A DNA stretch of 64,000 bases from Paraburkholderia sp. (GCA_004322045.1 SCRN01000034.1:62001-126000), one strand, 5' to 3'. Positions 46,362-56,272 are shown, numbered from the stretch's first letter. Made by a program: numbers and translations. Notes: generated by a model from the sequence alone, not told the origin.

Positions 46362-47924
46362 GTGAGCGACGTAATGCAGAAAATGACTTTGAATCGAAAG
46401 CTCGGCTCGATGATCGCCGTCCTGTGGGCCGGACTCATCCTGATCGCGGTAGCGGGCGTTTGGCAGAATCGTGCATCGATGATCGACGACCGCAAAGAGC
46501 GGCTGGTGGCCCTCGTGCAAGAAGCGAATAGCGTCGCCCAGCATTATTACGACGCAGCACAGCAGCACGCGATGAGCGAGGAAGACGCCAAGAAGCAAGC
46601 GATGCAAATCATCGGGATGCTCCGCTACGGCACGGACGGCTACTATTCGATCAACGATTCGCAATCGGTCATGCTGATGCATCCGATCAAGCCACAGTTG
46701 GTCGGCAAGAATTTGGCCAGTTTCACCGATCCCGCAGGCAATCATCTGTTCATCGATCTCGTCAAGGCAGGCAATCAAGAACACGGCGGTTTCGTTCCCT
46801 ACCTCTGGTCCAAGCCCGGCAGCGAGAAGCCCGTGCCGAAGCTGTCGTACGCGCTGCGGTTCGCGCCGTGGGATTGGGTGATCGTCACCGGTATGTACAT
46901 GGACGACGTCAATGCCGCACTCGTCTCGAACGTGATTCGCTGGGTGTTGATCATTGGCGTGCTCGGCACGCTCGCCACGGTTGCCATGGTGCTCGTCCTG
47001 CGCAGCGTGCGGCGTGCTTTGGGCGGCGATCTCGAGGTGGCGGTCGCCACGGCGCAGCGCATCGCGAACGGCGATCTGACGGGACGCATCCCCGTTCGGC
47101 ACGGCGATGAAACGAGCCTGATGGCCGTGCTCGCGCACATGCAGTCGGGTATCGCCAATGCCGTCAAGCGCGTGCGCTCGGGCACCGAGAACATCAACGT
47201 CGGCGCAAGCGAGATCGCCGCCGGCAACATCGACTTGTCGCAACGCACGGAGCAACAAGCCGCCGCGCTCGTCGAAACGGCGTCGAGCATGGACCAAATG
47301 ACGACCAACGTCAAAATGAACGCCGATAGCGCGTCGCAAGCCGCCAAGCTCGCCGAGCAAGCGGCCGATGTCGCAACACGCGGCAGCAGCGTGGTGGACG
47401 ACGTCGTGCGCACGATGAGCGAGATCACGTCGAGCTCGCAGAAGATCGGCGACATCATCGGCGTGATCGACGGCATCGCGTTCCAAACGAACATCCTCGC
47501 GCTCAACGCGGCAGTCGAAGCCGCCCGCGCCGGCGAGCAAGGCCGGGGCTTCGCCGTCGTCGCCTCGGAAGTGCGCAGCTTGGCGCAGCGCTCGGCCACG
47601 GCCGCCAAGGAAATCAAGGCCTTGATCGAATCGTCGACCAACACGGTCGATCAAGGGGCCGCGCTCGTGGCCAACGCCGGTTCGACGATGGGCGAGATCG
47701 TGCAGTCGGTGCGCCGTGTCAACGAGATCCTCGAAGAAATCAGCCATGCATCGCGCGAGCAAAGCGCGGGCATCGAGCAAGTCAACCGCGCAGTCGGCGA
47801 AATGGACAAAGTCACGCAGCAAAACGCAGCACTGGTGGAAGAAGCCGCCGCTGCCGCGCAATCCCTGAAGGATCAGGCGACCGTGCTGCGCGAAGCGATC
47901 TCGGGTTTCGCCCTGCCCGCTTAG
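46362..47924 (+). CDS. Methyl-accepting chemotaxis protein with single Cache sensor
   Basis: A 520-residue inner-membrane chemoreceptor. TM1 (about 17-36) is followed by a periplasmic sCache_2-type domain (about 40-190) with [32 protein letters not shown] and [18 protein letters not shown]2 (about 192-212) leads to HAMP and then a long cytoplasmic coiled coil whose hairpin tip reads [42 protein letters not shown], the CheA/CheW contact site. sCache receptors usually sense organic acids or small carboxylates. Start is ambiguous between the GTG at 46362, the ATG at 46374 and the ATG at 46383. No pentapeptide CheR/CheB tether at the C-terminus. No che genes nearby. Confidence 0.92.
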   Translation: MSDVMQKMTLNRKLGSMIAVLWAGLILIAVAGVWQNRASMIDDRKERLVALVQEANSVAQHYYDAAQQHAMSEEDAKKQAMQIIGMLRYGTDGYYSINDSQSVMLMHPIKPQLVGKNLASFTDPAGNHLFIDLVKAGNQEHGGFVPYLWSKPGSEKPVPKLSYALRFAPWDWVIVTGMYMDDVNAALVSNVIRWVLIIGVLGTLATVAMVLVLRSVRRALGGDLEVAVATAQRIANGDLTGRIPVRHGDETSLMAVLAHMQSGIANAVKRVRSGTENINVGASEIAAGNIDLSQRTEQQAAALVETASSMDQMTTNVKMNADSASQAAKLAEQAADVATRGSSVVDDVVRTMSEITSSSQKIGDIIGVIDGIAFQTNILALNAAVEAARAGEQGRGFAVVASEVRSLAQRSATAAKEIKALIESSTNTVDQGAALVANAGSTMGEIVQSVRRVNEILEEISHASREQSAGIEQVNRAVGEMDKVTQQNAALVEEAAAAAQSLKDQATVLREAISGFALPA

Positions 47925-48002
47925 GCGATCCGCTCGCCACGCAGCCGCGGCGCTGCTCCATAATGCCCCGCGACTCCGAACGAACGCCGCTCCCTTGCTA
48001 GA

Positions 48003-48029
48003 CCGCCGCCTCTCGCGGCGGTTTTTTTT
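48003..48029 (+). terminator. Rho-independent terminator after the chemoreceptor gene
   Basis: CCGCCGC-CTCTC-GCGGCGG stem-loop followed by eight T residues, 78 bp after the MCP stop. It is a textbook intrinsic terminator on the plus strand. Confidence 0.9.
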
Positions 48030-48206
48030 CGCCCGCTCCGTGGCTAATCCACGGCTGATCCGTGGCTGCTCTCTGACTGCACTGCGCCCGCATGTACACG
48101 CACTGCGCCACACAGGAGCCAAGGGTCATCGCTCACTTACTTACATATTCATTACAATGTCGAGCTTGCGCCACCCGGCGGAATCTTTCAAACGCTCGTA
48201 CATTCG

Positions 48207-49958
48207 ATGACCGCATCGCCAAAGAGACGCCCGACGCCCTACTCGCCTTCCGCGCTCACAACCCAGCCCGCGCTCGCTTCGCACAGGCACCCGAAGCGCT
48301 CGGCGCTCGTCATGCTCGTCATTGCGCTGGCCTTCGCCGGCCTGGCCGCGCGCGCCGGATGGATCCAAATCGTCGAGCATGACTTTCATGTGGCGCAAGG
48401 CGAAAAGCGGCATCGCCAAATGCTCGAACTGACCGCGAAACGCGGGCCCATCGTCGACCGCCACGGCGCGTTGCTGGCCGTGAGCCTGGCCACGTACGAA
48501 ATATGGGCCGAGCCCGAGCGCTTCGATCGCACTGCCGCCCAACCGCTGACGCAAGCGCTGGCACTCTCGCCCGAAGCGCTGTTGGAACGCCTCGACACCG
48601 GGCGCGTCAACGTATTGCTCAAGCGCCACGTCGATGCGCAAACGGCAAGCCGCATCGCAAGCATGCACATTCCCGGCGTCACGCGCGTCGTCACGTCCAA
48701 GCGCTTCTATCCCGAGGGCGAATCGGCCGCGCATGTCGTCGGTCTGACCGATACCGACGACGTGGGTCAAGAAGGCGTCGAACTCGCCGCCAACGCACAG
48801 CTGACCGGTGAGTCCGGTGAACGCGAAGTCATTCGCGACCGGCTCGGCCGCATCGTGTCCGATCTGCGCCCCCTCACTCCCGCGCGCCATGGGCAAACCG
48901 TTCGCCTTACCATCGACCGCCGGATTCAGCAGCTCGCTTTCGCACAGTTGAAGGTCGCGCTCGAGCGCCATCGCGCACAGGCAGGCAGCGTCGTCGTGCT
49001 CGATGCGAGCACCGGCGAAATTCTCGCGCTGGCCAATGCGCCGTCGTTCGACCCGAACGCGCGCACCACCTTGAGTGCACAGGCCATGCGCAATCGTGCG
49101 CTCGTCGATACGTTCGAACCCGGCTCGACCATCAAACCGCTTGCGATCGCAACCGCGCTCGACGCAGGGCATCTTCGGCCCGATTCGTTGATCGATACCG
49201 AACGCGGCCGCTATCGCATCGGCAAGCACACGATCCACGATACGTCCGACCACGGGACCGTCAGCGTCGCTCAAGCGCTGGCGACGTCGAGCAATATCGC
49301 GCTTGCGAAAATCGCCATGACGCTGCCGCCCGAAACGCTTTGGACCGCTTATCGCCAATATGGGCTCGGGCTTGCGCCGCAGTTGCCGTTCCCGGGCGTC
49401 GCGGCCGGCAAGCTCAGGCCTTGGCAAAAATGGAGGCCCGTGGAGCAAGCGACGATGGGGTACGGCTACGGCTTGTCGACCTCGCTGCTGCAAATGGCGC
49501 AGGCCTATACGGCGCTGGCCGGAGACGGCACCTTGCGGCCCGCAGCGCTCATCGCGCGCGACGAGGATGTGGCCGACGAAGAGGCCACGGACACAGGGGC
49601 GCACGTCACGACCGAACGCACGGCCGCGACGCTGCGCTCCATGCTGGAGGCGGCCACGCTCGAAGGCGGCACGGGGCGCCGAGCGCAAATCGACGGTTAT
49701 CGCATCGGTGGCAAGACCGGCACCGCATGGAAACACGCAGGCGCGGCCACGGGCTATGCGCGCCACAAGTATCGTTCGCTGTTCGTCGGCATTGCGCCGA
49801 TCGAGGCTCCCCGGCTCGTCGTGGCCGTCATGATCGACGAACCCGCGGGCGCGTACTACGGCGGCGCGGTGGCGGGCCCCGTCTTCTCGGCCGTCGCCGC
49901 CGGTGCGCTGCAGTTGCTAGGTGTGCCTCCCAGCATGCAAACGGTCCCGCAAGCGTAG
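48207..49958 (+). CDS. FtsI/PBP3-type peptidoglycan D,D-transpeptidase, paralogue
   Basis: A 583-residue class B penicillin-binding protein. A single N-terminal membrane anchor (ALVMLVIALAFAGLAARAG, about 33-51) is followed by the PBP dimer domain (KRGPIVDRHGALLAVSL, FYPEGESAAHVVG) and the transpeptidase with Ser307 in STIK, SSN at 361-363 and KTGT at 503-506. It crosslinks peptidoglycan at the division septum or during elongation. The main ftsI lies in the dcw cluster (mraW-ftsL-ftsI-murE), none of which is here, so this is a second copy. The start ATG at 48207 has no strong ribosome-binding site. Confidence 0.9.
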   Translation: MTASPKRRPTPYSPSALTTQPALASHRHPKRSALVMLVIALAFAGLAARAGWIQIVEHDFHVAQGEKRHRQMLELTAKRGPIVDRHGALLAVSLATYEIWAEPERFDRTAAQPLTQALALSPEALLERLDTGRVNVLLKRHVDAQTASRIASMHIPGVTRVVTSKRFYPEGESAAHVVGLTDTDDVGQEGVELAANAQLTGESGEREVIRDRLGRIVSDLRPLTPARHGQTVRLTIDRRIQQLAFAQLKVALERHRAQAGSVVVLDASTGEILALANAPSFDPNARTTLSAQAMRNRALVDTFEPGSTIKPLAIATALDAGHLRPDSLIDTERGRYRIGKHTIHDTSDHGTVSVAQALATSSNIALAKIAMTLPPETLWTAYRQYGLGLAPQLPFPGVAAGKLRPWQKWRPVEQATMGYGYGLSTSLLQMAQAYTALAGDGTLRPAALIARDEDVADEEATDTGAHVTTERTAATLRSMLEAATLEGGTGRRAQIDGYRIGGKTGTAWKHAGAATGYARHKYRSLFVGIAPIEAPRLVVAVMIDEPAGAYYGGAVAGPVFSAVAAGALQLLGVPPSMQTVPQA

Positions 49959-50076
49959 CGTTCGCATCCGCATCCAATGCGCAAAGAAGCGCTCGCCATT
50001 TGCGCCACGCCGCCTAAAATCTGAAAACAAGCACACGGTAGCGCCTCGCGCGAGGCGCTCATCGAGGACATCGATC

Positions 50077-51165
50077 ATGACGACGGCCGCCAGCTTTCAA
50101 ATCGAGTACACCCAGTTCCTCGATCTTGACGGCGTACCGACGCAACCCCTCCCCGAATTCGCCAAGGACACTGAAACGCTCGCGGCGTTCTATCGCGCCA
50201 TGGTGCTGACCCGTGCGTTCGACAGCAAGGCCGTTGCGCTGCAGCGCACAGGCAAGATCGGCACCTTCGCCTCTTCCGTTGGGCAAGAGGCCATCGGCGT
50301 GGGACTGGCCAGCGCGATGCGGCCCGAAGACGCCCTCTTTCCGTCGTACCGAGATCATGCTGCGCAATTGCTGCGCGGCGTCACGATGACCGAAAGCCTG
50401 CTCTACTGGGGCGGCGACGAACGCGGCAGTGGTTTCGCCGCGGCGCCGCACGACTTTCCGAATTGTGTGCCGATCGGCACACAGGTCAGCCATGCGGCCG
50501 GCGCGGCCTATGCCTTCCGTTTGCGCGGCGAGGCCCGGGCCTGCGCGACGATCGTCGGCGACGGCGGCACATCGAAGGGGGATTTCTACGAAGCAATGAA
50601 CATGGCGGGCGTATGGCAAGCCCCGCTCGTGATCGTGGTCAACAATAATCGATGGGCCATCTCGGTGCCGCGCGAACGCCAAACGGCCACGCAAACGCTG
50701 GCGCAGAAGGCGATCGCAGCCGGCATCGAAGGCCGCCAAGTGGACGGCAACGACGTAATCGCCGTGCACGAGGCAGCGCGGGCGGCGCTGGCCAAGGCGC
50801 GAGCCGGCGGCGGCCCGACGCTCATCGAAGCGCTCAGCTACCGTCTTGGCGATCACACGACGGCCGACGACGCCACGCGCTACCGCGACCCCGAACTCGT
50901 GGCCAAGGCGTGGCAAGCTGAGCCGATCGTGCGCCTGCGTAAATATCTGCTGTCGCTCGATGCGTGGGACAAGGCGCGCGAAGAGGCGTTGATGCAGGCG
51001 TGCCAGCGATCGGTCGAAGACGCGGTTCAAGCGTATTTGGCCGTGCCGCCGCCGGATGTATCGTCGATGTTCGATCATCTTTACGCGTCGCTGCCGCACG
51101 CGCTTGCCGATCAGTTGGCGAGCGCACGGCAATTCGCGGATCGGCGGGAGAACGGCCATGCCTGA
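50077..51165 (+). CDS. pdhA: 2-oxoacid (pyruvate-type) dehydrogenase E1 alpha subunit
   Basis: A 362-residue E1 alpha subunit that binds thiamine diphosphate and decarboxylates a 2-oxoacid. The ThDP motif runs from GDGGTSKGDF (161-170) to VVNNNRWAISVPR (188-200). FPSYRDHAAQLLRGV and the phosphorylation-loop-like SYRLGDHTTADDATRYRD are also family marks. Alpha2beta2 E1 of this type occurs in pyruvate, acetoin and branched-chain complexes. The stop overlaps the E1 beta start by 8 bp. No lpd follows. ATG at 50077; the frame stays open further upstream, without support. Substrate not determined. Confidence 0.9.
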   Translation: MTTAASFQIEYTQFLDLDGVPTQPLPEFAKDTETLAAFYRAMVLTRAFDSKAVALQRTGKIGTFASSVGQEAIGVGLASAMRPEDALFPSYRDHAAQLLRGVTMTESLLYWGGDERGSGFAAAPHDFPNCVPIGTQVSHAAGAAYAFRLRGEARACATIVGDGGTSKGDFYEAMNMAGVWQAPLVIVVNNNRWAISVPRERQTATQTLAQKAIAAGIEGRQVDGNDVIAVHEAARAALAKARAGGGPTLIEALSYRLGDHTTADDATRYRDPELVAKAWQAEPIVRLRKYLLSLDAWDKAREEALMQACQRSVEDAVQAYLAVPPPDVSSMFDHLYASLPHALADQLASARQFADRRENGHA

Positions 51166-52141
51166 GCTCGCGCTCGTCGAGGCCGTCAATCTGGCGCTCG
51201 CTCACGCGCTCGAGCACGATCCATCGGTCGTGCTGCTCGGCGAGGACATCGGCCTCAATGGCGGCGTATTTCGCGCGACGCAGGGTTTGCAAGCGCGTTT
51301 CGGAGCGGAGCGCGTGGTCGACACGCCGCTGGCCGAAAGCGCTATCGCCGGCACGGCGATCGGCATGGCCGCGATGGGGCTGCGTCCCGTCGCCGAAATC
51401 CAATTCACGGGTTTCATCTACCCCATCATCGATCAGATCCTGAACCACGCAGCGCGCCTTCGCCATCGCACGCGCGGCCGTCTTGCCTGTCCGCTGGTGG
51501 TGCGTTCTCCGTGCGGCGCCGGCATCCACGCGCCCGAGCATCACTCGGAGAGTCCTGAAGCGTTGTTCGCGCATATTCCGGGGCTGCGGGTGGTCATGCC
51601 TTCCTCGCCCGCCCGAGCCTATGGGTTGCTGCTCGCGGCCATCCGCGATCCCGATCCGGTCGTTTTTCTGGAACCGACACGGCTTTACCGCTTGTTCAAG
51701 CAGAGCCTCGACGACGATGGTCAAGCGCTACCGCTCGACACGTGCTTCACGTTGCGCGAAGGCTCGGATGTCACGCTCGTTTCGTGGGGCGCGATGCTCC
51801 AGGAAGTGCTTAGGAGTGCAGATCAATTGGCTGAAGCAGGCATCGCGGCCGAAGTGATCGACGTCGCAACGCTCAAGCCGCTCGACATCGACACTATCCT
51901 TGCGTCCGTCGCCAAGACAGGCCGTTGCGTCATCGTGCATGAAGCGCCGCGCACTTGCGGCGTAGGTGCGGAAATCGCAGCGGCCATCGCCGAGCGCGGG
52001 CTTTATTCGTTACTGGCGCCGATCGAGCGCGTGACCGGTTACGACGTCGTCGTCCCGCTATTCAGGCTGGAGACGCAGTACATGCCGAGCGTCGCGCGCA
52101 TCGTTGGCGCCGTCAAGAAAACGCTCGAGGCATCCACGTGA
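51158..52141 (+). CDS. pdhB: 2-oxoacid dehydrogenase E1 beta subunit
   Basis: A 327-residue E1 beta subunit with transketolase-like pyrimidine and C-terminal domains. Characteristic parts are VVLLGEDIGLNGGVFRATQGL, ERVVDTPLAESAIAGTAIGMAAMGLRPVAEIQF, and VVRSPCGAGIHAPEHHSESPEALFAHIPGL. It pairs with the alpha subunit to form the active site. The true start is the ATG at 51158 inside the last codons of pdhA; the frame is open upstream but only translates pdhA in another frame. Its TGA overlaps the GTG of the E2 gene. The branched-chain type, as in Pseudomonas BkdA2, is an alternative to pyruvate. Confidence 0.9.
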   Translation: MPELALVEAVNLALAHALEHDPSVVLLGEDIGLNGGVFRATQGLQARFGAERVVDTPLAESAIAGTAIGMAAMGLRPVAEIQFTGFIYPIIDQILNHAARLRHRTRGRLACPLVVRSPCGAGIHAPEHHSESPEALFAHIPGLRVVMPSSPARAYGLLLAAIRDPDPVVFLEPTRLYRLFKQSLDDDGQALPLDTCFTLREGSDVTLVSWGAMLQEVLRSADQLAEAGIAAEVIDVATLKPLDIDTILASVAKTGRCVIVHEAPRTCGVGAEIAAAIAERGLYSLLAPIERVTGYDVVVPLFRLETQYMPSVARIVGAVKKTLEAST

Positions 52142-53262
52142 ATATCTTCAAGCTGCCCGATTTAGGCGAAGGCCTGCAAGAAGCGGAAATCGTCGAATGG
52201 CACGTGCAAGCCGGCGATGAAGTGAAAGCCGATCAGCCGCTCGTATCGGTCGAAACGGCGAAGGCGATCGTCGATATCCCAGCGCCGCAAGGCGGGCGCA
52301 TCGCCAAGCTCTATGGCAAGAAAGGCGACATCGTGCATCTGGGCGCGGCGCTCGTCGCCTTCGAGGGCGAAGGCGGCCAGGCCGACGCGGGCACGGTGGT
52401 CGGCCGAATGGAAACGAGCGAGCGCGTCGTGCACGAAGCGGCCCCGTTCGTACCCGCACCGACGGGAGGGTTGAGCGTCGGCACCGCGGCGGTCAAGGCG
52501 ACGCCGGCCGTGCGAGCACTCGCGCGCAAGCTGGACATCGATTTGACGATGGTGATGCCGACCGGTGCCGACGGCATCGTCACATCGAGGGATGTCGAGC
52601 GCACGGCCAAGCTGTTAACCGAACTGGGGCCGCCCGAGGCGTTGCGCGGCGTGAGGCGCGCGATGGCGCTGAACATGGCGCAGGCGCAAAGCGAGGTGGC
52701 GGCGGCCACGGTGATCGACGACGCGGATATCGAGGCATGGGAGGCCGGCGCCGACGTCACGATTCGCTTGATTCGCGCATTGGTGGCCGGCTGTCGTGCG
52801 CAACCGGGACTGAACGCCTGGTTCGACGGGCGCAGCGCGAGGCGCCGCGTGCTCGCGAAAATCGACGTCGGGATCGCCGTGGATTTGCCCGATGGGCTGT
52901 TCGTGCCCGTGCTGAGAGACGTCGCACACCGCGATGCGGCCGATTTGCGCGCGGGGCTGGACCGGATGCGCGCTGACATGCGCGCACGCAAGATCCCCCC
53001 GGAAGAAATGCGCGGCAATTCGATCACGTTGTCGAACTTCGGCATGATCGCCGGCAAGTACGCGGCTCCAATCGTCGTTCCGCCGACGGTGGCCATTCTC
53101 GGCGCGGGGCGCGTGCACGATGCAGTGGTGGCGCACAACCGCCAACCCGTCGTACATGCCATCTTGCCGCTCAGCTTGACCTTCGATCATCGCGTCGTAA
53201 CGGGCGGCGAAGCAGCGCGATTTTTGGCCGCGGTCATCCAAGATTTGGAATTGGCCAACTAA
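52138..53262 (+). CDS. pdhC: Dihydrolipoyl acyltransferase E2 of 2-oxoacid dehydrogenase
   Basis: A 374-residue E2 with one lipoyl domain (1-75; Lys42 in VETAKAIVDIPAP), a peripheral subunit-binding domain (119-155; KATPAVRALARKLDIDL) and a catalytic domain (about 165-374). It moves the acyl group from E1 to CoA. The catalytic motif reads FDHRVVTGGEAARF, keeping His351 but with Thr355 where the usual HRxxDG has Asp; I recall the same variant in some branched-chain or Xanthomonas/Pseudomonas-type E2s. Start is a GTG at 52138 overlapping the E1 beta stop (GTGA). No E3 gene follows, so E3 must come from another locus. Confidence 0.9.
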   Translation: MNIFKLPDLGEGLQEAEIVEWHVQAGDEVKADQPLVSVETAKAIVDIPAPQGGRIAKLYGKKGDIVHLGAALVAFEGEGGQADAGTVVGRMETSERVVHEAAPFVPAPTGGLSVGTAAVKATPAVRALARKLDIDLTMVMPTGADGIVTSRDVERTAKLLTELGPPEALRGVRRAMALNMAQAQSEVAAATVIDDADIEAWEAGADVTIRLIRALVAGCRAQPGLNAWFDGRSARRRVLAKIDVGIAVDLPDGLFVPVLRDVAHRDAADLRAGLDRMRADMRARKIPPEEMRGNSITLSNFGMIAGKYAAPIVVPPTVAILGAGRVHDAVVAHNRQPVVHAILPLSLTFDHRVVTGGEAARFLAAVIQDLELAN

Positions 53263-53383
53263 CGCGATTAACGCGATTAACGCCGGCTAGCATCGATTCG
53301 CATGGGGAACGTGCATGGCCAGACGCTAGCGAACCGCAGCCATCGATGAGAACGGCTCGCGCCGGTGCTTTTTCGATGCCCGC

Positions 53384-54880
53384 CTAACGCTCCGCCGACG
53401 CCACAGCCTGGTAGCGCGCCAAGGTGGACACTCTGGCCTTGGCATGGTCGACGATCGGCCACGGGTAGTCCCGCCCAAGCACGAACCCATGCTCCGCCAA
53501 GCGAGCAGGCTGCGCCAGCCAGGGTGCGTGAATCCATTCGGTCGGCACCTTGGCCAATTCGGTCACATAGCGCGTGATAAATCGCCCTTGCGGGTCGTAT
53601 TGCCTCGATTGCGTGAGCGGATTGAAAATGCGGAACCACGGTTGGGCATCGCACCCGGTGGATGCCGCCCATTGCCATCCGCCATTGTTCGCGGCCAAAT
53701 CGAAATCGTTGAGCCATTCGGCGAAATGCGCTTCGCCCCGCCGCCAATCTATTCCCAAGTCCTTGACGAGGAAACTAGCGGCCACCATTCGCAGCCGATT
53801 GTGCATATAGCCGGTGCGCAACAACTGCCGCATCGCGGCATCGACGAGCGGGTATCCCGTTCTACCTTCGCGCCAAGCATCGAAATCGGCATCCGCCTGA
53901 GGCCCCGTCTCCCAACGCACGGCGTCGTATTCGCGCTTGAACGATGCACCGCTCGCCACGTGCGGATTCATCGCGAGCACCATGAAGAAAAACTCTCGCC
54001 AAATGAGCTCGGACAACCAGAGTGCAGCGCCACTGTGCTGCGGCTGCACGCTCAACGCGTGCGCGGCGCGCACGAGACTGCGGATCGATACGGTGCCGAA
54101 GCGCAAATGCGTCGATAGGTAGCTCGGCCCTTTAACGGCCGGAAAATCGCGCTGCTCCCCGTACCGCTCGATGCGCTGCGCGAAGTCGTCGAACAACCGT
54201 GCCGCGCCGCTCATGCCGGGGGGCAGGTTCAACGTCGATAGGTCGCTAGGCACGAAACCGAGTTGATTCACGCCCGGCCATTCCCTATTCGCGCCTGGGG
54301 GCGGCGGGCACAATTGACCCGGCCGAGGATCGACGCCATAGGGTTCGATATCGCCGGGGGTCAACCGTGCGAGCCAAGCACGCTTGTATGGCGTGAATAC
54401 CGAGTATGGCCTGCCTTGCAAGTTCACGATGTCGTCGCGTTCGAAGATCACCTGATCCTTACACGAGACGAGCTTACCGCCCGCTGCCTGCAACTGCCGA
54501 TCGACGGCTGCGTCGCGCGCGATCGCCGCAGGCTCATAGTCGCGATTGACGAAAACCTGGCCCGTTCCGAGTTGCTCGGCCAGTCGCGGCACGCACTCGG
54601 CCGGATCGCCGTGCAGGACGATGAGCCCGCCACCGTGCCTTCGCAGCGACGCATCCACTTCCTTCAGCGACGCGAGGATGAAGTCGAGCCGTCGGTCCCA
54701 GGGCGCTCGCTCAGCTTGACCGGCCCGTTTGCGCTGCGACAGCGGATCGAGAATCGTCGTATCGAATACGAATACGCACCACACACGCTCGGCTGCCGCG
54801 AGCGCCCGACTCAACGCGGCGTGATCGTCCGTTCGCAGATCGCGGCGAAACCACACCAGCGCGCCGTGCTCCGGGCTCAT
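53384..54880 (-). CDS. phrB: Deoxyribodipyrimidine photolyase
   Basis: A 498-residue CPD photolyase that repairs UV dimers with blue light and FADH-. The N-terminal antenna domain starts LVWFRRDLRTDDHAAL. The FAD domain has YLSTHLRFGTVSIRSLVRAAH, LIWREFFFMVLAMNPHV, TGYPLVDAAMRQLLRTGYMHNRLRMVAASFLVKDLGIDWRRGE and GWQWAASTGCDAQPWFRIFNP, including the Trp residues of the electron chain. Length and motifs match class I PhrB. It is not in an operon: E2 converges on one side and the MurA paralogue lies 90 bp upstream on the same strand. Confidence 0.95.
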   Translation of the reverse strand: MSPEHGALVWFRRDLRTDDHAALSRALAAAERVWCVFVFDTTILDPLSQRKRAGQAERAPWDRRLDFILASLKEVDASLRRHGGGLIVLHGDPAECVPRLAEQLGTGQVFVNRDYEPAAIARDAAVDRQLQAAGGKLVSCKDQVIFERDDIVNLQGRPYSVFTPYKRAWLARLTPGDIEPYGVDPRPGQLCPPPPGANREWPGVNQLGFVPSDLSTLNLPPGMSGAARLFDDFAQRIERYGEQRDFPAVKGPSYLSTHLRFGTVSIRSLVRAAHALSVQPQHSGAALWLSELIWREFFFMVLAMNPHVASGASFKREYDAVRWETGPQADADFDAWREGRTGYPLVDAAMRQLLRTGYMHNRLRMVAASFLVKDLGIDWRRGEAHFAEWLNDFDLAANNGGWQWAASTGCDAQPWFRIFNPLTQSRQYDPQGRFITRYVTELAKVPTEWIHAPWLAQPARLAEHGFVLGRDYPWPIVDHAKARVSTLARYQAVASAER

Positions 54881-54970
54881 GAATGGCCTCCGCCCGGGCG
54901 ACGAAGCGCATGCCGCTGCATGCGCCTTATCCCGCCGGGGTATGCGTGTGTTTGCAGGGAGTTCAGCAAT

Positions 54971-56272
54971 TCAATCGCTGCGCGTCCATTCGACGTTTGC
55001 GCCCACCGACCGTAGATTCTCGACGAAGTGCGGATGCGCGCGGCGAATCGGCAATGCATTCGTTATCACCGACCGCCCCTCGATGCTCGCGGCCACCATG
55101 AGCAGTGCGATCGCGACGCGAATGATGTAGGGGCTCTCTACCTTCGCGGGACTCAAGGCGATCCCACCGAACGTTATGAGGCGATGCGGGTCGGACAGGA
55201 AAACGTGCGCGCCGAACTTCGAGAGTTCGACCGACCAACCCATCGCGCCGTCATACACCTTGTTCCAAAACATCGCGCTGCCTTCGGCGCGCACACCGAG
55301 CGCGATGAAGATGGGCAGCAGATCAACGGGCAGATACGGCCATGGCGCCGCTTCCACCTTCGTCAAGATGTTCGGCGTGAACGGACGGCGAACCCGCAAC
55401 GGCCCTTCGCGTAGCGCGCGCGACCAGCCGTCCCGATGGACCAAATCGACGCCGAACTTTGCGAACGTGCGATCGATCAAGGGGAACTGCTCGGGCGCGC
55501 TGTTCTTGACGACGATGTCGCCGCCCGTGATCGCGCCGAGCGCGAGAAACGTCGCGATCTCGTGGAAATCCTCGCTGAAGCGAAACTCGCCGCCTCCCAA
55601 GCGATGACCGCCTTCGATGATCAAGCGCGAGGTGCCGATGCCTTCGATCGGAACGCCGAGCATCGCGATGAAACGGCAAAACTCCTGCACATGCGGCTCA
55701 GAGGCGGCGTTCACGAGCGTCGAGGTGCCCGCTGCGCCAGCCGCGCACAGGACGAAATTTTCGGTGGTGGTGACCGATGCGTAATCGAGCCAATGGTCGT
55801 TCGCCGCCATGCGGGCTCGCGCGCGCACGATCAGCGAATCGGGCGAGCGTTCCACCGTCGCGCCGAAGCGTTCGAACACTTCCACGTGCGGATCGATCTC
55901 GCGCACGCCGAGGGTGCAGCCTTTCACGTCGTTTTCGAGCCGTGCGACGCCGAAGCGGGCAAGGAGCGGCGGCACGAGCATGATCGACGAGCGCATTTCC
56001 TCGGGCAAACGGTGTTTGACCGGATCGAACGACGTGGCGTGATGATGCAGTTCGAGAATACCCGTGGAGAAATCCATCGACACGCTGCTGCCGAGCGCAC
56101 GGAAGATGTCGAGAATTTTCTTGACGTCCGTGATGTCAGGCACGCCGATGAGCCGCAATGGCTGATCGGTCAGCAGCGTAGCGCACAGAATCGGCAAAAC
56201 CGCGTTTTTATTGGCGGATGGCGTGATCTCGCCGCGGAGCGGGAGGCCACCATGGACGATCAGATCGGACAT
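54971..56272 (-). CDS. MurA-family UDP-GlcNAc enolpyruvyl transferase, paralogue
   Basis: A 433-residue EPT-fold enzyme that would add enolpyruvate to UDP-GlcNAc in peptidoglycan precursor synthesis. Lys22 (SANKNAVLPILCATLL) and Cys119 in VKGCTLGVREIDPHVEVF match the positions of E. coli Lys22 and Cys115, the fosfomycin target. The surroundings differ from housekeeping MurA: KGCTLGVREID replaces the usual GGCAIGxRPVD, and IPLGGDAI-like motifs are altered. It lies outside any hisG/murA housekeeping context, so it is probably a second MurA-like enzyme. Substrate preference needs caution. Confidence 0.85.
   Translation of the reverse strand: MSDLIVHGGLPLRGEITPSANKNAVLPILCATLLTDQPLRLIGVPDITDVKKILDIFRALGSSVSMDFSTGILELHHHATSFDPVKHRLPEEMRSSIMLVPPLLARFGVARLENDVKGCTLGVREIDPHVEVFERFGATVERSPDSLIVRARARMAANDHWLDYASVTTTENFVLCAAGAAGTSTLVNAASEPHVQEFCRFIAMLGVPIEGIGTSRLIIEGGHRLGGGEFRFSEDFHEIATFLALGAITGGDIVVKNSAPEQFPLIDRTFAKFGVDLVHRDGWSRALREGPLRVRRPFTPNILTKVEAAPWPYLPVDLLPIFIALGVRAEGSAMFWNKVYDGAMGWSVELSKFGAHVFLSDPHRLITFGGIALSPAKVESPYIIRVAIALLMVAASIEGRSVITNALPIRRAHPHFVENLRSVGANVEWTRSD

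Noticed and set aside
46269-48122. A 617-residue open frame antisense to the chemoreceptor gene
   Set aside because: It is a His/Arg/Asp-rich mirror of a clear MCP gene in GC-rich DNA and has no family pattern. The same applies to long antisense frames over the E1 gene (30175-31728) and the PBP gene (48141-49766).
53262-53282. ACGCGATTA direct repeat at the E2 stop codon
   Set aside because: Only two 9-bp copies plus a partial; too short to distinguish from chance slippage and no functional context.
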